A DNA stretch of 64,000 nt, taken from positions 7,881,743-7,945,742 of the forward strand of contig CM035360.1 in NCBI GenBank assembly GCA_020137815.1. The letters are read 5' to 3'. This DNA is from Hormiphora californensis. Taxonomy: Eukaryota; Ctenophora; Tentaculata; Cydippida; Pleurobrachiidae. How positions within the stretch are numbered: position 1 is the first letter of the stretch; every line of letters begins with the position of its first letter. The translations under genes and the position numbers were made by a program. The notes beneath the pieces were generated by a model. It had not been told where the DNA came from, did not search any database, and saw only the letters and a program-made list of their open reading frames with translations. Positions 23,908-34,564 of this stretch are shown here, piece after piece.

Positions 23908-24245
23908 ACCCCCATAAAAAAGTCGCTTGGCAAATTCCCTCGTCGCTCGGCAATTGGTTCGGCAACAACAGGTGGTTTGCCGAGCCAGTCGCTCGGCTAA
24001 TCAAGGAAGTCGCCGTGTTTTCACCGCGTTCTTACAGAAAAAGTACATTTTTCAGCACTTTTTTTCAAAATCTCCTGCTGAAAAATACAAAGTGCTGAAA
24101 AAATGTGCTTTTTCTGTAAGAACGCGGTGAAATCACGGAGACTTCCTTGATTAGCCGAGCGACTGGCTCGGCAAACCACCTGTTGTTGCCGAACCAATTG
24201 CCGAGCGACGAGGGAATTTGCCAAGCGACTTTTTTATGGGGGTAA
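23908..24245. repeat. Foldback element with CCCCCATAAAAAAGTCGC ends
   Basis: The left arm from TTACCCCCATAAAAAAGTCG, through GCTCGGCAATTGGTTCGGCA, is mirrored to the right end at ~24245, leaving a short centre near 24060-24080. The same peptide frame (MANSLVARQ...) appears on both strands, as expected of a palindrome, not a gene. Confidence 0.85.
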
Positions 24246-24519
24246 CTTCTTAGTTAATCTGATCGAAACTAAAAGCTCAGCTCGTTAGTATGGTGATTGA
24301 CGGAACGTGAGAAGTTCCTATGCATAGCTTAGTGTCACATAACATTGTAATTAGGCGTTGGCGACGACGATCATATCACATTGCACGGTATCATATAGTG
24401 TGGGCGGCGCTTAACAGATCTCATCGCTTATCAGTGAATGTGATCGGTTTCAGTATTCGTTGGCAGGGAAACACAGCATTATGAAACATAATGCAATAAT
24501 AATTCTTGTTTTCCCCCAA

Positions 24520-25932
24520 AAATTTTTTGAATTTTTTTTGTGAAATTTTTTGTGAAATTTTTTTGAAAATTTTTCAAAAAGATACCAGCCACGTCCGAAT
24601 CGTGTTTCGAATCAGTGAATCTTATCGCATGTCCTGCTGCTAATTAGACGGTTCGGAACGAACCGATACGTGATCCCCATGGGACCATTGAATCACAAGT
24701 TCACCAAGCGTCAAAATTTCGATTCGATGGGGATAACGTTTTGATTCGTTCCGAACCGTCTAATTAGCAGCAGGACATGCGATAAGATGCACCGATTCGA
24801 AACACGATTCGGACGTGGCTGGTATACCTTTTTAAAAAAATTTAAAACTTTTTTGCAAAATTTTACAGTACGATTGTCAATGCTTTGATCGGTGCTCCCC
24901 ATAAATTTTGAGAGAAAAAGTTATTTTTAAATTTTGATACTTCCTCACCCGCTTAGGGTGCCCCGATTCAGTATGGTATCACGTATTGGTTCGTTTCGAA
25001 TCCGCTAATTAGACAGGACATCCAGTAAGCTGCACAGATTCGAAACACAAATCGGACGGGCTGGTACAATAACGTTAAATAATAAATTTTTCACATTTTT
25101 TTTGAAAAAAAACTATTATATTTTTGCCAGTCCATGTGTTTCGAAGGGCAATCATGGCATGTCTTTTTAGACGTGTAAAAAAGATCATCATGGTGTCGAA
25201 CGCAATTTTGGTGTTAAACTAAACGTTCGTCGTCTTCCGTCACGACAGACGCGATAGACATGATCGAAACACGATCGCGTGGTTGATATACCTTTAAAAT
25301 CTTTATCTACTTTTGATTCAAAATTTTACAGAATGATTGTCAATGCTTTGATCGGTGCTCCCCATGAATTTTCAGAGAAAAATATATTTTGAAATTCAAA
25401 TTCTTCCTCCTCGCCCCGATTCGGCATGGTATCACGTATCAGTTCGTCTAATTAGCAGCAAGACATGCGATAAGATGCACTGATTCGATAAACGATTCAG
25501 ACGTGGTTGATAAAGTACCTTAGAAAATTTTTATAACTCATTTTTAAATTATTTTGAAATTGCTTTCTTTTACTAATCAGAAATGATCATGTAATCAATA
25601 CATTGCATTTAACCGTGGGGGCTGCGTAAGTGTCTGGCAAGTACAATGACTGACTGACATTAAGAATGCCATGATATTAACTGACCACAACACGATGACA
25701 GACGCTATGACGAGGTTGCAATGTCGTTCTGCCCTAACGGGCAGAGTTTGGCACGCTATAACCTATCTGTACCACCACCACCACATTGCATTTAACACTT
25801 AGAGGTGTTTTAGTACAGCATTTTGGACAAAAATAGGGTTTTAATATGCTCTACCCCGATTTAACGGACACCCCGATTTAACGGACAAAACCCTTTCCCC
25901 CGAGGGTGCCGTTAAATCGGGGTCCGACTGTA
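24520..25932. mobile_element. Degenerate relative of the long CCCCGATTTA element
   Basis: The body has inverted CACGTCCGAATCGTGTTTCG / CTAATTAGACGGTTCG words (24590-24825) and degenerate repeats to 25590. It ends in a right terminal part (25846-25932) of the CCGATTTAACGG subtype. The same order, including TGCATTTAACACTTAGAGGT just before the end, is found at 60190-61097. The left terminal repeat was not found here. Confidence 0.65.
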
Positions 25933-25933
25933 T

Positions 25934-27440
25934 ATTTAGGTGCCGGCAGGCACCTCCGACCCGAAGAAAACAGAAAAAACGAAAAAAAAATTTTTGCCCC
26001 TGCACCAAATCCAAAAAGTGACGGCCCTATATAGCAGAAGAATAGAAGATTTTCGGGGGGGGGGGGGGGGGGCAAATTTCAGGCAGCGATTGCGGCCACA
26101 TCGTTTGAGATATCGACCTGAAATTTTGTAGGCATGTTCTAGTAGTATAACTACGTGTCATAACGTGGCCGGATTTTTGATTTTTTAATTAATTAATTAA
26201 TTATAAGCTATCAAAATTTGCCCCTGCACATTGCCCCTGTACATTTCGATTTTTTGCCCCTGCACGCGTGCCCCTGCACACGGTTTATCTTCCGTTCTGC
26301 TTGAAATATCGACTTGAAACTTTGTAGGAATGTTCTTCAATCATAAAAAATGATATTCGAAAAGTGGGAGTATTGAAAATTAATTAATTAATTAGTTATA
26401 GGCATGCAAAAATTGACTTTTTTAGGGCCCCCTGCACTTTTTTTGAAAATGTACAGGGGCAAATACCCCTGCACATTTTTTGCAATTTTGATATTCAAAC
26501 TGTGGCCAAACTGTTTGTTTTTTCGAAATGAAACTTTGTATGCATGTTCTAGTAGTATAACTACGAGTCATAAAAAGGCTGGATTTCTTATTTTTAATTT
26601 AACTAATTAATTATAAGTAATTAAAATTTTGCCCCTGCACCATCTTTCCCCTGCACCGCTGATTTCGACCCCCTGCACATTTCCTGAACAAGGCAACTAA
26701 AAATGGTATATTTTCTGTTCTGCTATAAATAACGACCTAAAATTTTGTAGTAATGTAGTTCATGCATATAGAAAGATTGACAAAAAGTGGGAATAGTCAA
26801 AATTAATTATCCAATTAATTATAAGTAATTAAAATTTTGCCCCTGCACAATTTTGTTTGCCCCTGCACAATTTTTGCAACTTTGATATTCAAACTGTGGC
26901 CACACCGTTTGAAATTTCGAAATGAAACTTTGTATGTATGTTCTAGTAGTATAAATACGAGTCATAACGGAGCCGGATTTTTGATTTTCTAATTAATTAA
27001 TTAATAATAATCAATTAAAACTTTTGCCCCTGCACAGTTTTGGCAAATTTGATATTCAAACTTTGAGCCTTTGTGAAAGTTTCATACAGATGCTGGCGAT
27101 AGACTCGATAGAGTTCGATTAATTTACTATGACAACGGTGTTGGTTACCATAGTAACCAGGGAATTCGTTGTAAAATAGTCCTTTCTTGCTATAAACAAT
27201 ATAGTTAACGTGTAGCGCACGCCACAAAAGTTTTAAATTTAAGTTTTTGGGTGAAAAATAAATGGACTTTAACAATCGAAACAATGTGTGCCATTAGATC
27301 CTGAACCGAGAAACGAATATTTGTCAAATCGAATTTTGTTTAATGCGTGCCCCCGGTTCCCATTATTAAATATCGGACTATATGTTAGCAACTTCGGGTC
27401 GGACGAGGGGAAGCTTGCCTTTTGCGAACATATATATATA
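25934..27440 (-). repeat. TGCAGGGGCAAA repeat family, inverted third copy
   Basis: Read on the minus strand it has the order of unit 1 at 5340-6745: the AGGACTATTTTACAACGAAT block, multiple TGCAGGGGCAAA words, TACTACTAGAACATGC boxes, a homopolymer (G on plus at ~26056-26073), then a TGCCGGCAGGCACCT end. This copy looks least eroded. Confidence 0.85.
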
Positions 27441-27570
27441 TATACATCATGGCGCGCTTGCACTGCGTGCAGAAGGTTATGTACTATGATATAAATCAGG
27501 TTTCAGCTCCTAGCTGAAGCACTTAGCTGTAAGCAACCCGCACACTTAACCCTCTTATCACCGTTTTCAG

Positions 27571-27719
27571 AGGCAATGGATCATGTGGTTCAAAAAGTAT
27601 TCGAAGCTTCAAAATCCTTCAACTTACTGTTTATAGATCTGAAAATTAATTTCCCGGTTGCGATCAAGAAAACGCCAATTGCCCCTCTCCTTGTCCACAT
27701 AAAAATTGGCAACACCAAG
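27571..27719 (+). CDS. CACNB: CACNB-like exon 8 (GK domain core)
   Basis: It encodes (G/E)-EAMDHVVQKVFEASKSFNLL.. to ..APLLVHIKIGNTK. This matches the family segment IE.IFELA..LQLV.LDADTINHPAQL.KTSLAPI(I/V)V.(I/V)K(I/V)..PK: FIDL for LDAD, INFP for INHP, KTPIAP for KTSLAP. The acceptor is gttttcag and the donor AAG|gtatgt, entering in phase 1 and leaving in phase 0. The second giant foldback begins 38 nt downstream. Confidence 0.88.
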
Positions 27720-27757
27720 GTATGTTATTTTAGTGTTTATATATGCATATAATATTT

Positions 27758-28800
27758 GGTAGTATGAAAGATTAGGTCGTGCACGCCAAATGGCATCATC
27801 ATTTTCGCCAAATGGCACCACGTGGCGAACAAATGGCGCCACTTGGCGCCAAAATGTGGCGAGTGCACACTATCGCCATTTCTGGCGCCAAATGGTGATT
27901 CGCCAAATGTTGGCGACTCTTGGCGGTATCGCCACGTGGTGATGGGATGAAGTCTGAAAAAAACTATGCACAAAATTTTCATCGCCAATTGGCGACGAAC
28001 GGCGTCATATGGCGCCAAGAATCGCCAAATGGCGCCAAATGTCGCCATTTGGCGCAAAATTTTTGTCAAATGTTTGTCGCCATTTGGCGCGGAACGTCGC
28101 CATATGGCGCCAAATGGCGACGTTTAGCGCCATATGGCGACATCTGGCGCCAAACATTTTGAGCCATATGTCGCCATCTGGCGCTATATGGCGACATTTG
28201 GTGCCAAATGGCGACGTTTGGCGTCAAATGGCGACGTTTGGCGCCATATGGCGACAATCGTTTGACAAACATTTGGCGCCATATGGCGACAAACAGCGCC
28301 ATTTGGCGAATTAATCGCCAGTTGGCGCCACTTGGCGCATAACGGGGAGTGTTCTACTTTAAAAATAATAAAAATATTGTTGATACATCGACAATTAGCG
28401 CCAAATGGCGATGTTTGGCGATGAGTATCACCAAATGGCGCCATTCGGCGCCACTTTGTGACGATTGTCGCCGGATGGCGCCAGATGTCGCCAAACGGCG
28501 CCATTTGGCGACTTGATCTCCTGATCGCTTAATGGCGCCATTTGGCGATAAAAATTTTGCGTATGTTTTTTTCAGACTTCATCCCATTGCCACGTGGCGA
28601 TACCGCCATTCCGCCAAGAGTCGCCAATATTTGGCGAATGGCAATCGCCATTGGCGCCACGTGGCCATTTGGCGATAGTGCGCACTCGCCACATTTTGGC
28701 GCCAAATGGCGTCATTTGTTTGCCACGTGGCGCCATTTGGCGAAAATGATGGCGCCATATGGCACCATTTGGCGCACACGACCTAATCTTTCATACTACC
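27758..28800. mobile_element. Giant GGCGCC-word foldback element, copy B (1043 bp)
   Basis: Terminal repeats GGTAGTATGAAAGATTAGGT and their mirror are flanked by the 8-bp duplication TAATATTT (27750-27757, 28801-28808). The arms consist of TTTGGCGCCA / ATATGGCGACA words. The first nine bases and the GGTCGTGC..C motif just inside are shared with copy A, yet the arm words differ (GGCGCCAAAT/GGCGACAT versus GGCGCCAAATTGGCG). It is one family with diverged repeat content. Confidence 0.92.
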
Positions 28801-29369
28801 TAATATTTACGTTCGTAAAAGCGTCCGACCCAACGCGTACCCAGTATAATCTAGAGGGTACGCAAGGATAGTCCTAAATTTGGGTTGCCAAAGTGTTACC
28901 AAAGTTTTATCATAGTTTGACCTAAGTGTGACCAACTTAACTTACGAATTACTTGACTTAAGCCTCATCCTACTGGGTGGTGGTCGAATCGATGTATTTC
29001 TATTAGGATATATGCCAAAAACTATCAGAAATTAGTTGGCTGGAAAGGTGAGCACTTTTGTTGTCAAAACTGACACCTTTACCCGGCTTCTAATCACTAA
29101 TGCAATGTTACAAAAACCCAGCACTATCTCATCCAGGGATGGAAATGGTTATGGGATGTGTGTCGTTGCTGGTTACTTCCACCTCTCACATGACAAGTCC
29201 GATTCAGTCCACATCTGCGTGGTCCATCCTGGTAACGTCACTCTGTTAAGAGAGAGAGGGAGTGAGTGAGCGAGTTAGAGAGAGTTCTGAGAGAGTGACG
29301 GCTAAATGACTACGGACGTCCAGACAACTTTGGATATTTTCAATTCTGACTCACGTCACCTGACTTACG

Positions 29370-29665
29370 TCACCTGAGGGCCCTGCCCGTTAAACCGGCT
29401 GCTGTATCGCCTGCAAAACTGCTCTCTTGCCCATTGCTGTTTTCATGACAGTGCAGGGCTGAGATAAACGGAGACAACAACTCAGACAACAACTCGCCAG
29501 TGACTGAGTGACCTAGTCACACACGGCACCCCCGCTACACAGCACCCCCGCCAGTGACTACGTCACACACGGCAACTGAGGGCTCCGCCTGTCGACCCGG
29601 CTGCTGTCGCCTGCAAAACAGCTCTCTTTCCCAATGCTGTCTTTATGACAGGGCAGAGATAAACC
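29370..29665. repeat. Imperfect tandem duplication
   Basis: GAGGGC(C/T)C(T/C)GCC..GTT/CGA..CCGGCTGCTGT, then CGCCTGCAAAAC(T/A)GCTCTCTT and CATGACAGTGCAGGG/TATGACAGGGCAG, appears at 29375-29465 and again at 29578-29652. Outside it, 28809-31050 shows no gene I can support. Confidence 0.65.
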
Positions 29666-31101
29666 CAGTGGCCAGTAATAACCAAGTAGGGGCTGGTCGC
29701 CCCTAGGGAACACCTGCCACAACAGAACCATCCCAAGCTTACGCAAATGCGTGATGTCACACGTACTAACAACAAGCAAGTGATAAACCTACCTATCTGA
29801 AAAACCCTTTAGTTGATAGGGAAAGACCATTATAATTTTACAAATCATGTAAATAATGATAAATCTTGTATCAGTGATACTATCACTTTGTAAATAACTA
29901 GTAGGCCCGTTCGCCCTACGGGCGAATTTCGGGGAAATGGTAGCTGGATTAGGGAACGCTGACATCACATGCACTATCCGTTCCTAGCCTATCTCTCACT
30001 TTCTCCCTATCCATATTGTTGTACGCTCTGGGCTTCCTGACAATGTCAAGGTGCGAATTTAAGAGATCAATGTCATGGAGGTGCAGTGCTGTTCCAGAAA
30101 CTCATCACGTGAAAACTTCGCCGCTATGTAGCCGATTCGGAGATTTCTATATTCGACTGGAGTAATCACCCTTGGGCGACGTTGGGTAAAGTTATCCGTA
30201 GTCGTTGATTGGCTCGCTTGAACACGTTGGCGTAATATGTCATATATTCTCTAGCCTGCTCCCTGACAGCAGCAGATCTTCCGGACCCAGATGACCGTTG
30301 CCGAATAGCGCCTGGGGTGGAAGAGCTAGACATCAGGACAGAAGTAGAAGAATGCACGTGCAGAATTGAATTGGCCCTTGGTACCCAACTACAACCGGCA
30401 GATAGGTCTCCAAGTCCCTCTAATAATTGCACGTGCAAGTGTAGTTGCTAGGTGATGTAGCACTGATCATTTGAATAGTAAGTAGTATGATATGATGGTA
30501 CCCACTTTCAAACAGCAAGACGCTTAAACTGAGACCCATCGCATTAATTACGCGAAGCCTTGAGTGAATGATACTGGTCAAATGCATTCAGGGACAACCC
30601 TAGATTTTTTATTTTTTGAGTAAACACACACACACATTGAGCAAGCTCAATTTATAAATAGTCTATACCCTGGCCACCCGGCGATGGCAACATCGCTTGT
30701 CCGCACCCCTTGGTCCGTACCTCGTGGTGTAAAGATAAGCATTTAATCCCCTTAATAGGTAATCAATGATATCCGGCAAACACACCTACTTCCACAGTCG
30801 TTATGACAGTGGTAACCAGAGACCAACCAATTGGACTGTAAGTCCCATCACATGTCTGCGGAGAGAGATTACTCCGTGCCTATCCGATTCAGACTCGCAA
30901 TTCGCATGCTCCTCTTGTAGTCTTGTGGTACCACAAGGAGACTGCTCGGAAGCCAGTAGAATCTAAGTGGAATCATACCGACAATGATCCTACGTGTGGG
31001 GGTCATTGGCGAGGAGTGAGGTCAGACCGGACCGGCTGAGGGGTCATCAATAACCTCAGCATGGGGAGGTGCCCACACACACACTCTCATTCAGGTTCCA
31101 C

Positions 31102-33145
31102 CTCTTGATATGGGTTCCACACTTACATACCAACAACCTCCATACCAACATCCCCCATACCACATAGGTATGGAGGGTGTTGGTATGGAAGCGTTTTGTG
31201 AGGTTCAGTGACCTCCATACCAACTCATAGATTATATTTAGAGAGTTGGTATGGAGGGTATTAAAGTCTCTATAACGCTTCCATACCAACTCGATGCAGC
31301 CATACCAACTTGTGAAAATCCTTGATATCTGGGTGTATGGCACTGTCAATTAGAGCTGGCCCGATACGGAATTCAAGTGGCTTAGCTATGGGTGGGGTGT
31401 GCCTTTCACGTACTGAGTGTGTTTAGTTTAATGCAATACAAACGTAAGATATCACTGTGGTCTGTGTCTTACCCTCAACCAACAGCCAACAATTCCTATT
31501 ACAGTGGCCTAGGAATGTGGCTCCGATGTAGCTCTTACCGATACAGCTGGTGCACTGTGCAAGTAACCTTTTATGCCAGGTTTTTCTATCGGCGGTTCAG
31601 CCTAGTGGAATACGTGTTGTAATACGTATTGCATCTTGTCACTACCTCTTTCACAAGAGAAGTTGGTAGTACCAACACCCTCATGCCACACTCAACCCAA
31701 CCCTTTAGGGTCTAAACCCCAAACCCCTCCGAAACCTCCATCTAAACCACCTAAACCCATCCTAAACATCACCCATCAAATCTGAACAGAAGTAAATCAC
31801 CAAGATATAGTATGTACATAACTACATACTTGCATAATAAAAAGCAAGTAAGCAAACCTGAAACCAGCCATACAGACCAAACTGAGTGAGGATTCAGGGT
31901 GAAAGAGTTGTTAGTACGAAGACGGTGTATGAGTATGTACGTGATTTATTTCTGTTCAGATTTGAGGGGTGATGTTTATGTGGTCTAGATGGAGGTTTAG
32001 GAGGGCCGAGGGGTTTAGGGTTTAGACCTTATAAGGTTGAGTTGAGTGCAGTATGAGGGTGTTGGTACTCGTGATGGTATGGTGGTAATATATTTCCACA
32101 AATTGACTTCGATCTTGCACATGTGTCCATGTCACCAACAGTACATGTAGGCCACTATTATAGGAGCACCATAGTTTTCAGTGGCTGGGTAACACGGTAT
32201 AGACACCTATTACAGGGACACCAAGACCAGGAAAGATGGAGCAAGCTGCAAGGGGAGGTTTAATTTAAGTTGTTGGCCGTTGGGAGAGGGCAAGACACAG
32301 ACCACAGTAATATCTTACGTTTGTGTGTTTGTTAAAGACGTCTTAGGAACCTGGGATACTGAGTTCTCCCCATCATCTTGGTCTATAATTCTGATAGTAT
32401 TTTCATGCTAGCCTTGATGGAAAATATAGGGGAGACCCCAGTAACTCAGTCTTACTCCAACCGACATACACGATACCCAGTGCAGGTACCCTTAATCCTT
32501 ATTGGTACCGAACACAGAGTCAGATGCGAGAGGCATCGCTGTCCTGGGTATCGTGCCGGATCTTGAAGTGTCTCCGACGTGGAGGGATTTTGGAAGAAGT
32601 GGGAATCGGGAAGATTAGAAGAGAGAGGTTGAGGAGCACATTTCTGATGACTCGAGGACAGTCGGGGAGATCAGAATGGCTATAGTGGCCAGTGGGTGGA
32701 TGTATGGGTGGATGTATGGAGGATTATCGCGTCGTCCGTTGTAGTAAAGTCAAGACATAGTTCCTGTAATATCTTATGTTTGTATTGTATTAAACTAAAC
32801 ACACTCAGTACGTGAAAGGCACACCCCACCCAAAGCGAAGCCACTTGAATACCGTATCGTGATATGAATCGTGTAATTGAATCGTACATCGGGACAGCTC
32901 TAATTGGCAGTACCATACACCCAGATATCAAGGATTTTCACAAGTTGGTATGGCTGCATCGAGTTGGTATGGAAGCGTTATAGAGACTTTAATACCCTCC
33001 ATACCAACTCTCTAAATATAATCTATGAGTTGGTATGGAGGTCACTGAACCTCACAAAACGCTTCCATACCAACACCCTCCATACCTATGTGGTATGGGG
33101 GATGTTGGTATGGAGGTTGTTGGTATGTAAGTAGGGATTCCTTGA
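31102..33145. mobile_element. Foldback element with ATACCAAC arms, ~2 kb
   Basis: The left arm (31102-31470) and right arm (32750-33145) are inverted copies, including the TTGGTATGGAGGTTGTTGGT block and the GCAATACAAACGTAAGATAT / ATATCTTATGTTTGTATTGT block. A third arm-like copy is at 47705-47975. Near-identical ~76-codon frames appear in every copy, but they track the repeat and have no homolog pattern. Confidence 0.75.
31668..32072. repeat. Nested foldback enclosing a SINE-like fragment
   Basis: TACCAACACCCTCATGCCAC and TTTAGGGTCTAAACCCC on the left pair with GGGGTTTAGGGTTTAGACC and GTATGAGGGTGTTGGTA on the right. The loop (31840-31935) is the reverse complement of the middle of the SINE-like block at 11258-11482. 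Confidence 0.65.
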
Positions 33146-33269
33146 TATGTGCTCGAATATTGGTATTTGAGGCGGATTTAAGTTGCATTTTAGTGAGGGG
33201 AAGAGCTCTTATTGGTGTCTGAGACAAGCAAAAGTGAAACGAAATACAACGTAACGAACGAGTAATCCA

Positions 33270-33560
33270 CAGTTTAGTTCAATTCCGGCGGTAGTATGTA
33301 GTACTGTCGAGGATATAGGTCAGTATCCTCGGCAGGACTACATATCACCGCCGGCATCAAACTGTGACTGTTAGATACATCTACCTAAGGAGTAACTTTT
33401 GAAACGGAGCTGATTTCTTGCCTTGAAACCAATATCAGCTAAATCCTTGTGACTCAATTAGTATGAGGAGAGAGTGCGGAGGAGAGTTTGTGGGGCACCT
33501 TGTCTACCGTAGACAATGTGCCCCATAAAATCACCTCTGCACTCTCTCCTCCCGATAAAC
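33270..33560. repeat. Two small hairpins
   Basis: CCGGCGGTAGTATGTAGTA pairs imperfectly with TACATATCACCGCCGG (about 33287-33355). GGAGAGAGTGCGGAGG pairs with CCTCTGCACTCTCTCC (33467-33552). The remainder of 33146-34122 shows only an ACAGACAGA-type simple repeat near 33785-33860. Confidence 0.6.
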
Positions 33561-34122
33561 ACGCCCGTACTGGAACGTTTTCCAGTCATCACCTCTAGAT
33601 TTTCACTCCACGGTTTCAAAATGGATATTTTCAGGCTCAATATATTACTATTACTCAATGACCTGTTGCCACTCACCGTGACTCGAGGATTCATACTCAT
33701 AACCGTTATAATAACGGTGAAAAGTGACCGTTACAACTAAAAGATAAGGGAGCAAAACTTTTCATACACAAGCGATAATGATAAGCAGACAGACAGAAAG
33801 ACAGACAGAGAGTCCGACAGAGACAGAGATAGATTGTCCGACAAAGACAGAGACAGAGAAACAAACATAATGAGAGAGGTTAATAAAAAAGCAGTGGCGG
33901 GGAAATGTGCAATGTAAACTTCTAAACTAAGTAAAACTAAAAGGGTTCACCTTTTTAGCTTGTTAATTTATGTTAGTTTTTGACATAATATCAATTATGG
34001 CACTTATATGGTAACATTTTGGTCACATTTGTGTCACAATTCAGTTCCAAATTCGTCACAGTTTAGTACCGACGGTGGTAGTTCGACACTGCCATAATAT
34101 GAATCGTTAACCAATTTTACAG

Positions 34123-34280
34123 ATTCTCCAGAGTTTAATAAAAAAGCGAGGGGCGGATCAAAGAAGGAGCTCGGCTGCCCAAATTTACAACGCTGAAAAA
34201 CTGATTAGTTTGAACAAAGGTGTGTTTGATGTGGTCCTTAAAGAAAGTAGATTCGAGGATGCCCGGGATCATCTTATCAA
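34123..34280 (+). CDS. CACNB: CACNB-like exon 9 (GK domain, C-terminal part)
   Basis: It encodes ILQSLIKKRGADQRRSSAAQ, then IYNAEKLISLNKGVFDVVLK, then ESRFEDARDHLIK. This is a clear match to VLQRLIKSRGKSQ.KHL..Q..A..KL.QCP.E.FD(I/V)ILDENQLEDACEHLA of beta subunits. The acceptor is ttttacag; the donor AA|gtgagt is phase 2. Confidence 0.93.
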
Positions 34281-34564
34281 GTGAGTAAAAATGGAAAGGC
34301 TCTAAAGCAAGAGTGGGCAATATAAGTGATTTTCTTTAGTACACATGGTGGTTTTTAGTATACAGCTGTATACTAAAAACCACGAACATGGAGCCACTTG
34401 AGATAACTCAATACCGTTGGCTCTCCGATGTACACAGTGTAATTACGTGTAAAAACGTATTTTCACGGTCTCTTGACTAGAAAAAGTGTCCCCTGAGGAT
34501 TGAGATCGACAGAGAGTCACTCTTTCCTAAAAATAATCAATCTGTCAACTGACAGGGTAACACG

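Noticed and set aside
23926-24224. Same ~67-codon frame (MANSLVARQ...) on both strands
   Set aside because: It lies in the two arms of a foldback element; a duplicate frame is expected from the palindrome.
29558-29779. Overlapping 70-73-codon frames on the minus strand
   Set aside because: They lie in an imperfect tandem duplication; two frames of equal quality overlap and neither has a homolog pattern.
30166-30438. 90-codon minus-strand frame with REQAREYMTYYANVFKRANQ
   Set aside because: The composition looks protein-like, but no family was recognised, no splice context supports it, and it ends at a plain stop. Possibly a transposon protein fragment; not supported enough to annotate.
31056-33134. 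Near-identical ~76-97-codon frames (TVPYTQISRIFTSWYGC...) in three places
   Set aside because: They follow the ATACCAAC repeat, lie in inverted orientations and lack any recognisable domain or codon-level conservation evidence.
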